Position numbers and translations under genes: made by a program
Notes under the pieces: generated by a model
Database searches by the model: none
What the model was told of the DNA's origin: nothing
What the model saw: only the letters and a program-made list of their open reading frames with translations
Shown here: one piece after another, positions 45,201 to 56,500 of the stretch
Layout of the letters: each line of letters begins with the position of its first letter
Numbering within the stretch: position 1 is the first letter of the stretch
Assembly: GCA_965178125.1 (NCBI GenBank)
Contig: OZ237772.1
Span: 62,001-126,000, forward strand
Direction: 5' to 3'
From: Bilabrum cf. latius
Lineage: Eukaryota > Bigyra: Bicosoecida > Bigyra > Bicosoecida
DNA length: 64,000 nucleotides

Positions 45201-45708
45201 CCTTCGGCCTCATCCTAGTCGCTCCTTGGCGGTTCAAGCTTTGCAAGCGAGGCGCTGTCGAGGCTCCCAGAGTAGATTTGGTCAAGATGCTGGTTTCACG
45301 AGGTGGCCGCCGCCCAGAATCGATAGCACTAGCACCAAGCGAAAAATGCCCATCTGTATACCCGTACTGCATGCCTGCTTCGCCACTGCTACGCCTCCTA
45401 TGCCTTTTACTGCGAGAAAACTCCCGCTACAGTTCTGGTGAGGTGTCATCCCGCGAAGACTGCGTTCTGTCTCGATTACCAGGGGCAAGCAGCAGGCTTG
45501 GGTTGAAGATATGACGCTAATCTATCGCACGTGCAGGTCGCTCAACCGGTCCAGTCTCCGGTGACCGCCCAGCAGCTGAGAGAACTGGGCTGGGGTGCGG
45601 GAGTTGCTCTGCGTCTGCAGTCGATCTGTTGTCGGCAGCTTCTCGGGAACTCGCAGAAGATTGTGCGCGTATATTAAGAAGCTTATCTGTGGGCAAAACA
45701 TCGCTCAT
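42253..45708 (-). CDS. Dual-specificity protein phosphatase with long low-complexity arms
   Basis: 1151 residues from ATG at 45706-45708 to UAA at 42253-42255, with eleven UAGs: 45517, 45427, 45193, 45169, 45157, 45151, 44746, 44311, 44185, 43663, 43651. The catalytic domain starts with LPGLLLGSKR, UAG, ATDTAVLSRLGVTHVL and has the active site VHCRLGVSRS (HC-x5-R, Cys about 568, Arg about 574), then AWRAIRTARPEANPHPCYARQLE, the usual A-x-x-x-x-R-x-x-R-P helix and QL end. The general-acid Asp is not obvious and the stretch between the two halves is longer than usual, so an undetected intron near 44300 is possible. A Gln-rich stretch, QQQQHQL-UAG-QRQ-UAG-GTGG, follows the domain, then about 450 residues of Gly/Ser/Asp-rich sequence. 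Dephosphorylates Ser/Thr/Tyr or possibly other phospho-substrates. Confidence 0.75.
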
Positions 45709-46065
45709 TGAGGACCGGCCTAGCCAGATTGTGTGGGCGATTGGGGGTGAATTGCGACCAACTTGATGAATTGTCACCGCCACGCCGGCGCTGGCGTGTC
45801 CTCCCCGGCAGCAGACCGGCGGCGGCAGTGGGCGAACTCAAACGATGGACAGGATGCAACGGTAACCGACGGCGATCACAACTACGTGCAGAGAAGCACT
45901 TTTCTCAAACCGCAGTGCCAATCGACTAGTGCATGGTAGCTCTGTACGAGTGTTCGCGGTCTGATCACAGATTCGGTTTCGTGGACTGAAATATCACGCC
46001 ACAATCACTGTGGCATTCATAATGAGAATCATACATTTAATCTGGGACTGCCTTCTCACAGCGGC
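45709..46065. other. Divergent promoter region
   Basis: About 355 bases between the phosphatase start (minus) and the PDI-like start (plus). The phosphatase frame remains open to about 45840 without a Met, so an upstream exon could extend into it. The right half is AT-rich (CATATATCATTATTTATAG type) close to the PDI-like start. Confidence 0.35.
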
Positions 46066-48427
46066 ATGGGGACCCATATATCATTATTTATAGTGATAGT
46101 ATTGGTAGGCTTGGGCTAGATTGCTAGCACCAGCGAAGTGTTGGAAATTCAACAAGATTCAGACCTTGGCGACGCAGTTGCTGAAGGTTACCCAGTTATC
46201 GCAATGTTTTACGCCCCAGTAAGGCCCACTAGTTGTTTGAATAACGCCAGTTTGGTGCATTTGTACGCAGCATATCGTCTATGATTTGGTATTTGTCAGC
46301 TTATGTTGTCCGCAGTGGTGCGGGCACTGCAAGGCTCTCAAGCCTGTATTTGCGAACGCCGCCGCAGACTCAGCGTGGGAGTCGCAAGCTTTAGATGATT
46401 TGTGGGCGAAAAAAAGCGAGCATGCTGTCGATAGCATTGGCCCGCACGCGTCTTTCATGCGTGTGAATTGCGAAGCGCACAAAGGATTGTGCGAACAGCA
46501 CGGAGTGAAAGGATACCCTAGCGTGCTGGCCGCCCGTCCCGCTGCACCATGCGCGTCCTCAGATACTAACGACGCGATGGGGCAGTCCAACTGCGGACCC
46601 TCCTCCTCCCCAGTGTTCCGCAAATTTCGCGGCGCCAGGGGCCGGGCCCAGCTCGTGGCCCTTGCGACAGCCCTCAGGAGGAGACCCGTCGCCGCGCTAT
46701 CCTCTGGAGATTCCCTAGCCGCCGTGGCAAGAGACGAGAGCGTCGCCGCTGCGCAGAGAGCCGCACACGTCCTCCGCAACCGAGCCAAAAAAGAAAAATC
46801 CAAGTCGGGCCAGGCCAAGCGGGAATCGAACCTGGCGGACCAGGCGTCTGCGGGGCAGGCACCCGCCGTAGTTGCACTCGTCACAGGGGACAGCGCCGCC
46901 CAGCTCGAGCAGGCTAGCGGAGGAAAGTTCCGCAGCGTGCGCGGCGCCGCGAGCCGGGCCCTGGTGGAAGCCCTCCGAGAGTGGACGAACTCCGACGAAG
47001 GTTCCTTCGGACTTGCGGCCGTGGTGGGAGCGAGACCTGCTGATGGACAAGGGGTTGCGCCGCCTCCTCCTCCCTCGGTGGAGCATGCCAGGGGCCTCCA
47101 CACCGAAGCCACTGCTGTGGACTGGGCCGCGGTGCACGAGGCGGTTGCAACCGCTGGGGCCATTCTGGTGAGGGCGTAGTGGGGTTCCGGTTTTCTGCCC
47201 AGGCGGTCCGGGGAGCTCGTCGGAAAGGTGGACGAGGATGCACTGCATGGTGGTGCTCGGCTTCGCCGGCCGGGCCGTGATATCCCCGCTGGCCGCGGAT
47301 AGTCGGTATCGATCCCGCGCCTCCCGCCGCAGGAATCCCCCGCGCTGCAGTGGACCGAAGTTGTGGTGGACGCGTTCGAGGTTCCGCAGGTCAACGGAAC
47401 GTTCGACGCTTCGTATGTTCCGCAAGCGGCTCCGCGCTGGCTCAAACGGGCGACGCTGCCCCTCGTGGTGCGAACCGACGCCCACTCGTTCAGTCCACTG
47501 GTGGGCACGGGGTCACTCCTGGCCATGGGGGTCGTTTCCACTGCCACCAAGCGCTCGGCAGCTGCCGCGGTGCGCGCCACCACGTGGCTGGCAAGCCTCG
47601 CGAGCCCTCACTCGTCACACCTCGAGGCCTCGGTCCGGGAGCGCTTCGCCTTTGGCATCCTAGACGCAGCCGAGTACGCGGATTTCGTATCCGAGTACAA
47701 CATTTCCGCTGGGGAGCTGGCCTCTGGCCTGTCCCCTCCCCGGCTGCTGGTCGTGGACCCGCAGTCCAAGGTGTTTTACGAGGACTCGACGGTTCGGGAG
47801 AGGGAGGATTTCGAGACTTTTTTGAAGGACGTGGCAGCGGGTCTCCATCCCGCGCAGAGGTCCGGAGTGTGGAGGCTGCCGCAGCGGGTCTGGAACGCCG
47901 TTTGGTTTGGGGGTCCCACGGAGCGTTGGGTCGCGATCGCAGTGGGTCTTGTGCTTGTGGCGGGGTGCATCGGCGTGGGCTGGGCGGTGTGCTGCCCCGG
48001 TGGGAAGGAGGGGACGGGGGCTGTCAATGACGGTAGGGCTGATGGAGGTGGTGAGACCGGGGAGTAGGGTGCATCGCATGGTGGTGAGGATCCGATGGAG
48101 GAGATGTGGAGGAGCGGTCGAGTGCCTCCCATGGACGAGTAGGACGAGGATTAGGAGGTAGGGGACGATGCGGTGGGAGGTGCGATTGGTGGAGAGGAAG
48201 AAGATAATTAGGGCGGGGTGGAGGATGAGCAGGAAGCGATGGGAGAAAGTGAAGGTGAGCAAGGGCACGGCAGCGAGCCAGTGGGCATGGCAGTGGCGGG
48301 CGACAGAGATGACCCCCAGCTGGCTAATGCCGAAATTGATGACCACATCAATTGCAACTAGGAGGACGGTGAGGAGGATGGATGGGTGGAGGCAGGCGGG
48401 GGGCTGAGGCAGAGAAGGGGGCAGTGA
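46066..48427 (+). CDS. PDI-like thioredoxin-domain membrane protein with acidic cytosolic tail
   Basis: 754 residues from exons 46066-46218 and 46316-48427 (intron 97 nt, GTAAGG...CCGCAG). UAG at 46117, 47177, 47300, 48065, 48140, 48152, 48209 and 48359; UGA at 48425-48427. The start gives a signal peptide (MGTHISLFIVIVLVGLG). Splicing joins AMFYAP to WCGHCKALKP, the complete PDI active site with both redox Cys (about 53 and 56). NCEAHKGLCEQHGVKGYPS with its cis-Pro completes the thioredoxin fold. A long lumenal region follows, then a membrane helix (WVAIAVGLVLVAGCIGVGWA), then a strongly acidic tail of about 120 residues in which five of the UAGs occur. Stopping at the first UAG after the helix would remove the whole tail, whose composition is coding-like (MGESEGEQGHGSEP). 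Probably an ER oxidoreductase. Confidence 0.85.
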
Positions 48428-48819
48428 AACCCTTTTCTTTGTCTTTGGCAAAGCTCCGATCCGATCCCGGATCACGCGATGCATGCCTGCCAACGCTGAT
48501 CCTGATCCTTCGGATCGGGTTCACATTTGCAAACTTTCACAGTTCAAGTATGCAGTAAGGATATTACATACGTCTGCACGAAAAGTAAGACTCGACCAGC
48601 AATCAGGCACATGCACACCAAACAAACACGCTGCAGAGCCGTGGCTCCTGCAGACGAGCAAGCTCGTACATCAGGCGCAATGGCTGCGTTGCCTCTCGCC
48701 GACCTCACACACTACACAAGTAGCATGCTTCATATCCTCACCATTGCACGTGCATGAGTCCAATTTCGATCGAGCCACTTGATCAGTACTGCAGTGAACT
48801 GCACCCGAAGCTGCACTCA
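48428..48819. other. Intergenic between convergent 3' ends
   Basis: About 390 bases, both 3' UTRs. Nothing else recognised. Confidence 0.4.
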
Positions 48820-49982
48820 TCACAGCTGCCCGTCCCCCACGGTGTCCCCCGCGGCGCCCAGCTGCACGTCAGACGCAGCAGCGCCGGAGAACATGGCATC
48901 GTCATCATGCCCCGCCCTCGCGGCGCGGTCCTCGAACCTCTCCGAGGAGGTCATGAGGCTCTGGTTGTTGGCCCCACTGTCGGCGGTGCCGGCCAAGTAG
49001 CATCCCAGGAGCGCCAGCCAGATGGGCTGCAGGATGAATCCCACGAAGGCGATGGAGATGCCGGAGATGACAGAGAATAGCCTCCAGTTGCCGAAGCGCG
49101 CGAGCTCCAGAGCAAAGTTGAGGAAGGCCAGGGCGCCCGCACCCGCCCCGATGTACCCGTGCCACGTGGGAAGCACGCCGAACCTGAAGGTCGCAGATGC
49201 AACCGCGATCAGCCCGATGGACAGGAGCAGCTCGTCCAGCGCGAAGAGCCACAGGGAGGACGACTGGGAGATGAAGTCGGCGATCCATAGCACGCGGAGG
49301 GCGGTGGAATCGAGCTACCAGTCGTCGCCCGACATCCAGTCAGCTGCGGTGCTGCGGCCCGCGCGGCCCACCAGCTCCAGCCCGGTGATGATGGCGGCAC
49401 CAGCGAACGCAGGGACGAAGACCGAGGTCTCCATCACGCGAGGCCCGAACATGGCACTCAGCGCCAGCAGGGGAGGGATGACGGCGAAGGCCGCGATTGC
49501 CTCCACCACGTCGAACGCGATCTGAGGGCCCAGGACCTTCCGGCGGATCTCGTAGTCGTTCTGGATGCAGATGGTGACGTCGGGGGCGGGCGCGTCGTCG
49601 TCCTTGGAGGGAAAGTTCGCCAGCTCATTGCGGAGGTCGTCAAAGTCGCACCCGTCCACCTCGTTGTTGCTGGCCTGCGGTGCCACAGTCGACGGTGCGT
49701 TTTATTGTACATGATATAAACAAATCAAATCGCATCGAAATGCCTTATTGTTGGCTCCACGGCAGGCGGGAGCGCAAGAGCGAAGGTTCTGGCATCTCCC
49801 GATTGCGCTCCATTGCCTGACTTCTGCTAGCACCCGTCAGCATCATGACCTATTTAGCCAGTATGTAGTCTCACAGTTATTGCGATTCCGATCACCAGTG
49901 CGGTAGACAGGAAAACAGCACCTGCTGCCGAGAATGCGCACACCTTGGGGACAGTTGCGTCGAATGGTGCCGCGTTCGACAT
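48820..49982 (-). CDS. Multi-pass membrane protein, family unknown
   Basis: 320 residues from exons 49982-49875 and 49674-48820 (intron 200 nt, GTGAGA...CCGCAG, phase 0), UAG at 49315, UGA at 48820-48822. Exon 1 encodes a first hydrophobic helix (GAVFLSTALVIGIAIT) right before the junction. Exon 2 opens with an acidic lumenal-type segment, then about five more hydrophobic segments (e.g. FDVVEAIAAFAVIPPLLALS, LWLFALDELLLSIGLIAVA, LFSVISGISIAFVGFILQPI) and an Asp/Ala-rich tail. The single UAG sits in a short loop between helices (DDW-UAG-LDSTAL). No family recognised; topology alone would allow a channel, transporter or tetraspan-like role. It shares a divergent promoter region with the giant HEAT-like gene. 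Confidence 0.7.
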
Positions 49983-50545
49983 CTTAAACCAATACTGCGG
50001 GATCAAGCGAAGCTGTTAGCGCGGTCAAAGATCAATCAAATCATGCTGCGGAAGGGATCATGCAAAGACGGTGTGTATGGCCACAATCCGCCCAGATACA
50101 AGAATCACCTTTCCCCGCAGGTGCTCGCTCGTGCATGCTGATCAATGACTGTAGGCTGGCGGAGTACCAAAGTACTTCTTCTGTTTACATATTTAAGCAA
50201 GGTGCTATCGATTCCCTAAGGGAAAACGAATTGGCTATCAGTGGGTTCAGGGTGGAGGCAGTGTAGATGAATCAATACCAAATTTTCAACGCTTTTTGCC
50301 ACACATTCCTGCTGAATATCCAATCATATAGTCATGAACCCAATCATGGCAACATATTTGCAAGAGATACTCACAATAAGGAGGAAATGAGCATGTTGCA
50401 CTCCCAAAGGTTCGCATCATTCAAAATACAGACTAGGCTGTATACCAACACCTTATAAAAGCCTCCAAGCCGTTTCAAACTTATTTTAAACGTGCGGAGG
50501 ACCAGAGAGTCAGCCACAGTTATCTGTTAGATAATCCAATATTCA
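49983..50545. other. AT-rich divergent promoter region
   Basis: About 560 bases, the most AT-rich part of the right half. The HEAT-like frame remains open upstream to a UAA near 50456 without a Met, so part of the right end may be an additional exon. Short open frames here look non-coding. Confidence 0.4.
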
Positions 50546-53500
50546 ATGATGGTTGGATCCTTTGTTGCAAAATTTAAACATATTCTTGATTCGTGTGGCC
50601 TGCACCATGCTCCTGTTTCTTTCGTCATCGCAGCAACAGCAAGTGCAGCAATTTAGGCGTAGGCTTTGAGCACTCGCGGCATCATGTCCGAATCACAAGA
50701 CGTCATATCACACCAAACTGCCATCCTTGGGTCCAGACTTGGCACGCAGCTTCCTCAAACATGTGTTGCTCCAGCCAGGAGGGCTCTTGTTGCCGGAACG
50801 TTGCCGTCCACGTCTGGCCAAACAGGTGCTGAAGCAGCCAGACTGATCCGTATTGGTGCATCGACACCGGCCAATGACTGGCTCACATTGGCTGTCCTAG
50901 CTCGACGATGGGCGGCGGCCGACGCGGAGCAGGAGGACGCGAGACGACGGGCTGCCAGCGGCAGCGGCGGCGGCAGCGGAATGGAACCCTCTGGTGGGGC
51001 TGCCGTCAGCGGCTTCTTCCGGTCGGTTGCAACCGCACCGGCCTCGTCGGGTACCGGCACGCCAGCCCTTCCCCCGTCGGTTGCAACCGCAGGTGTGAGC
51101 GGGCTGTGCGTGGCGCTGATGGCGGCCATGTGGCCCCTCCGGGCCGGATCCAAGAACCCCCTGGCCCGTGCATCGCACGACGGTGGGGCTGCCGCGGCCA
51201 TGCAGGACGATGGGGTCGATGCAGGCGATGCGGAATAGGATGCAGCGGAGGGGGCGGCAAGTGGGGGCAAGGGCAAGCGTGCCACTGCCAGCGGCGCCGC
51301 GCATGCGGAACCAGCTGCGGAAGAAGACATCCCGGCGGAGGCTCTGCCCCGTGCGCTGGCCGCGGCAGCCGCCGTCTTCTCCATCCTGCCGTTGCGCGGC
51401 GCCCGCGCTGCTTGCGGAACCTCGAAGTCTCTCCTCGATCGGGCCCTCAGGGGTCTACACGCGGCTGCTCACGCCGCGGTGGCCGACGACGGGCGCCGCG
51501 CAATCATCCCAGCGGTTGCGGCCAGCAGCACCATCGTGCCTTGCACCCTCAGCGGCTGGCTCCCGCTGCTCCTGCCGCTGGCAAGGGAGACGCTCCGAGG
51601 GGACGGGTGCTCCCCAGTGGCCCTGGCGGAGTCCAGCGCGGCCATCGAGAGACGGAGAGTCAGCGGCGCCGGGCAGCCAGGTTCCGCAAGCGGAGGGGAT
51701 TCGGAGCTTATTCATGGTGCGAGCGCGGCGCTTGCGGCGGCGCTGTCGTGCGCTGCACGCAGAGCAGCCGAATCGGAGGCGGTGGTCGGCGCCGCGCGAT
51801 CCAGCGGAACCAGTAAAGAGGCAGAGGGCTGGCGTGGGCTCGCGAGACTCGCCGCGGCTGCTTTGCTGGACTGCTCGCACTCGTCACACGGCGATCCCCT
51901 GGAGCTGGCCCGGAAGACGCTGCGCCAGCTGAGGCCGCTGGCAGTGTTCCTGTCCTCCGGCGCCGCGCAGACGGCCCTGTCTCGAGGTTCCGCCGCGGTG
52001 GGCTCGTCGGTCGCAAGCACGGCCCTGCCTTCATCGGTTGCAACCGCTGCCAGCGGGCGATCGATCGAGGCCTGGATGGGAGCCCCCTCGTGGGGCGGGG
52101 GGGGGGACGGTGCCGCGGGGGCAGGACGAGACGGTGGCGGTGATCAAAACGAAGATGAAGATGAAGACCAGAACGTGAGCAGCGGCGACTCCGACAGCGA
52201 AGATGAAGATGAAGAGGAACAAGGGAGAGCCCGTAGGTTTGGCCATCGCCACAGGGCAGCAGCAGCAGGCGCGTCGGGCAAGGGCAAGGGCAAGGGCGGA
52301 GGTGCTGGCGGTGCAGCGGGGAATCCACCGGTAGATCTGGCCGGTGCAGCTGCGGCCCGCCTGCAGCAGCTCTCACTCCGCTGCAAGAAGTAGCTGTCGG
52401 CGCAGACCGCCTCGCGGAAAGCCGCCCAGGCGGCCACCGCGGGGGCGCGGGCCGCCGCCGATGCCGCCATGGCGGTGGCCGGGGCGATCGGCAGGGGCAG
52501 GGGTCGGGACGGGCGGGGCTGTGGTGGCGGCTGCCGCGCGGGGGAGAGGGAGGAGGGCGGTGTGACGAGTGAGATGGGGGGGGAGGAAGAGGGGAGGTGG
52601 CTGCTGGCGGCGCAGGCCGCGGCTGGTTCCGCTGGCAAGGCGCAGGCCGCTGCCGTGCAGCAACTGCAGCGCACGGTGGTGCAGACGAGGGGAGCCGCTG
52701 CCGTTGCGGAACTTGCGTTGCTGGCGCCGCGCGCGGTACGCTGGGCCATCGCGGCCGACGGAACCGGGGCTCGGCTCGCGCGGCGCCCCGCCACCCTAGT
52801 GTTGCTGCAGCACTGCCTCCACGCCGGCGATGGCGCCGCGCCGGGAAGCGGAACCTCGGGGCGGGGTGGTGGTGTGCGCGCAGCGGCCGCCGCCGGTGCT
52901 GCCGGCGGCCCCGCCGCGGCCCGCGAAGCTGCCGCTTTGGCCACCCTGTCCCTCTTGCCATCCTTGCCGCACGCGTGCCGGCGGGCGGCCGTGGCTTTCC
53001 TTCGGCGCCTGAGCCGCTCGTCGAGGCAAGGCCACAGGGCGGCAGCTGCCTACACCGCCGGGGCTCTTCTGGCCGTGTCGGGGGCTGCCGGGACCGGGGC
53101 CCTGGGTAGCGTGCTGGGGGGCGCCGCGCAAAGCGGAACATCCACGGCCCTCCGACCCTACGCGATGGCGGAGTCTGACGGTTCCGTGGCGGGGGGCCGC
53201 GAGGTTCCGCAAGAAAGCGGCGCCGCGCGCGCTGGCCGCGCCCTCCGCTGGGACGAAGAGGAGGCGCCCGCGTCGGAAGCGGCTGCGGAAGCGGCTGCTT
53301 CCGTGGCTGCGGCAGCCGAGGAAGAGGAAGACGATGAGGAACAAGACAGCGACATGGAAGCAGGGTACGAGGAAGAGGCCAAGTCCACGCGGAGGGGTCG
53401 CAGCGGTGCAGCGGCCATGCAGGACAGCGAAGACGAAGACGAGGACGAGGAGGAGGAGGAGGAGCACGAGAGGGCTGGTGGGTCAGGCACGCCGTCCAAA

Positions 53501-56500
53501 CCGCCGCTGGTCGGTACTGCGGCACCCGCCACGGGTAGTCGCAAATCCACCCGTGGATCCAGGAAGCGCTCCAGTGGCAGAGGCCGGTCATCCTCCCGCG
53601 GCGGCCGGCGGCGTAGCAGCGGCACCGCGAGTGTATGTTCCGCAAGCTCCGGCAGGCTGTCCCTGGGCGGCGGCGCCGCGGCCCCCGAGGTGCTCGCCGC
53701 CGCTGCCGCCTCCCTTCGAGGCCGGCCCACGGTGCTGTGCCTTGGCATGGTGGTGGCGGGCGCAGCCACGGACAAGGGCTCCGCGGTGCGTGCCAGAGGT
53801 CTGGCTGCCATGGGTGAGGTGCTGGAGGCGTGCGCGGGAGCGGAGCACTGGGTCGCGGGGAGGCTGGCGGGTGCACTGCACGATAGCGCGGGGGACAGGG
53901 AGGCCAGGGTCAGGGCGGCGGAGGGCGCGGCCGCCGCGCGGCGTCGAGCAGCGGATGCCGCCTGCGCGCTGCTGCTAGCGCTGGCGCTGCGGGCGTCGGA
54001 TGGGGGCGGCGACGGTGACGAGGGCGAGGGCAGCGACGGAGCCGGGGAGGGCGGGGAACGCAATTCTGGCTCCGGATCCCTTCACGAAGGAACAAGCGGG
54101 GCGGTGGCCGCCCTCCTGATGCGGCTGGACGACGAGGCCGCGGCCGTGAGGAAATCGGCTTGCAGCGCGCTGGGCTGGCTGGGGGTGGCGTGCGCGGGGC
54201 AGGCCGGCTCGCTGGCGGCGCAGGCCGCGGCGTGCGGGACCAGGGCGGCGCGTGGCGCCGCGCGTCAGGGACGTTCCGCGGGCGGACTGCAGGGGCCCAA
54301 GGGGTCGGTGGCCGCGTGGGAGGCAGGGAAGCAGCGGATCTTTTTCGATTCCGAGTCGTCGCTGCGGAGCTCCATGGGTGGCGGCGGGGCGTCGTCGGGT
54401 GCGTCGGCGGGTCGAGTGGCCCGTCCGCTCGCCCTCAGTTGTTCCCTGGGGACCTACACTCTCGAGGTGCTGACGGTGCGGGCCACGGACGGCTCCACGT
54501 CGGTGCGGCGTGTCGTCGCGGAGGCGCTGACGTCCCTGCTGATGGGACCCCGGTCAATCGAGTCGCCGTCCGCCGCCACTGGATCCACCGGTGGATCGGC
54601 GGGCGGGGACGGCTGGTCGCACGCCGGTGCCAGGTGCAGCGGCGCGGTTCGCGCGTGGGTCTCTGCGGTGCTGCCGCTGGTGCGCGACGACGACGAGGGC
54701 GTGAGGGGGGCGGCGGGTGCCATGGTGGCCAAAGCGGTGTGGGGACCGCTGGTGCACTGCACGAGCACGCTCGGTGGAGGCGCAGCGCGGAGCGGTTCCG
54801 CAGGAAGTGGCACGGGCTCGTCACACCCCTGGCCCCTTCTGTTCGCGGTGACGCAGCACGGCGGCTTGCGGAACTGTTTGCGCGGCGCCGTGGCTGCCCT
54901 CATGGCCAAAGAGGCCGGAGACACCCAGGCTGTGGGTGGTTCCGCAAGCGCCGCGCATTCCATGAAGGCCATCGTCGCGGCTGCCGTGCGGGCCGCAGAG
55001 ACGGACGACGACGCCGGAGCCGGGGCGGGGCAGGGTGCCGGCGGTGCGAGCGGGGTGGCGGCGCCGCAGAGATCGGTTCCGCTGGAACGGCTCTGGAACG
55101 CGCGGCGCCGGGCCTCCGCCCTTGGCCTGCTGGCAGAGGCGGCGACCGCCGCAGCGGCGAGACCCAAGCCGGCCGAGGCGGCCCGCACTTCCGGTTTGCC
55201 GGACGCCGATTGGGCGCTGGCCCGGCTCCGAGCAAGTGCTCCGCTACTGGTCGCAAACGAGCCGCAGACGCGTGACGCTGCCGCAGCGGGATGCGCCGGG
55301 GCTCTGCGGCTTCTGGGGGAGGCTGCGGGAGCGGCGGCCGATGCCGCTGCGTCTGCCGCCGGCGATGGCGGAGACATGTCCGGGGCCTCCAGCGGCAAGA
55401 AGAAGTCGTCATCGTCGTCGTCATCAGGTGCCGCGGCACGGCTGCCCGCTCGTCACACCGCCGCGATCGCCTCCGCACCCGCTGCGCGACGGGCGGCGGA
55501 GCGCTGGCTCGTGAGCTGGCGACTCCCGGCCGATGCCGCCGCGGCCGCCGTCGGTGCACTGCGGAACCTGGCCGCGGCGGAGGCGGCGGGCGCCGCGCGA
55601 TCAGGTTCCGCAAGAGCCGGGATCCGGCCGTGGTGGCAGTCCGCCGCGGAGGCAGCCGAGGCGGGGTGCGGCGCCGCACTGGCCACGGCCGCCGGCGGTT
55701 CCGCAAGCGCGGCGCCGATGGTGAGCAGCTCCGGCGCCAGCACAGGCTCCAGCGAACCCGACGATGAGATCGCCCAGCCGCAGCCCGCCCCCTCCGCCCG
55801 CACACTGGCAGCCTGCCTCAGGTGCCTGGGCCACCTGGCCATTCAGGGCGTGGACGAGTCGGGGGAGTCGGCGCGGCGCCGCGCAGAGCGGAACCACGTG
55901 GCCGCGGCGGTGGAGGCCGCGCGGGCCCCCATGCCTTCGCGACCGGTTGCAACCGACGCCGCCATCGCCCTCCTCGCCCCCTCCGTGGGGGCAGGCCGAC
56001 CGGTTGCAACCGCGGTGCGGGCCGCAGCGGCAGCAACCCTCGGTGCACTGTGCCTTTCGGCTCCGGACGGCTCCCCGAAGGCCGCAGCTGTGCTCATCCG
56101 GGAGGCGGGGGCGGGGGCGAGGGCCGCGCACGCCTCCCTGGGGCACGCCGGTGTGACGAGTGCGGCGGCGCACGGCCGGTCCTTCTTCGTCGGACGAGGG
56201 CAAGGGCAGGGACAGGGGCAGGGGCCGGGCAAGTCCTCCTCGGCCCCTAGACCGGAACAACTGCCCCCCGCCGCTGTCCGCAGGAACGCCGTCGCGGCTG
56301 TATGCGACATCCTGCGGCGGCACGCGCAAGCCACGGCGGGCGGGGGTGGGGCCGCTGCACTGGAGACCGTGGCCGCCGCCGGGTCATGGGACCCGCACTG
56401 GGGCGTGCGGGCCGCAGCGCTGACGTCACTCGGGTCGTTGTGCTCCAGCGGACAGGCCAAGTGGAGGAGGCCGCTGCTGCTGCGGTGCGTCGCGGCTCTT

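Noticed and set aside
50267-50458. Small plus-strand frame before the HEAT-like gene
   Set aside because: AT-rich, no motif, no conservation argument; likely promoter DNA.
51708-53876. 722-codon Pro/Arg-rich antisense frame
   Set aside because: It lies opposite the HEAT-like gene in very GC-rich sequence, has no domain and needs no UAG read-through; it is a composition shadow.
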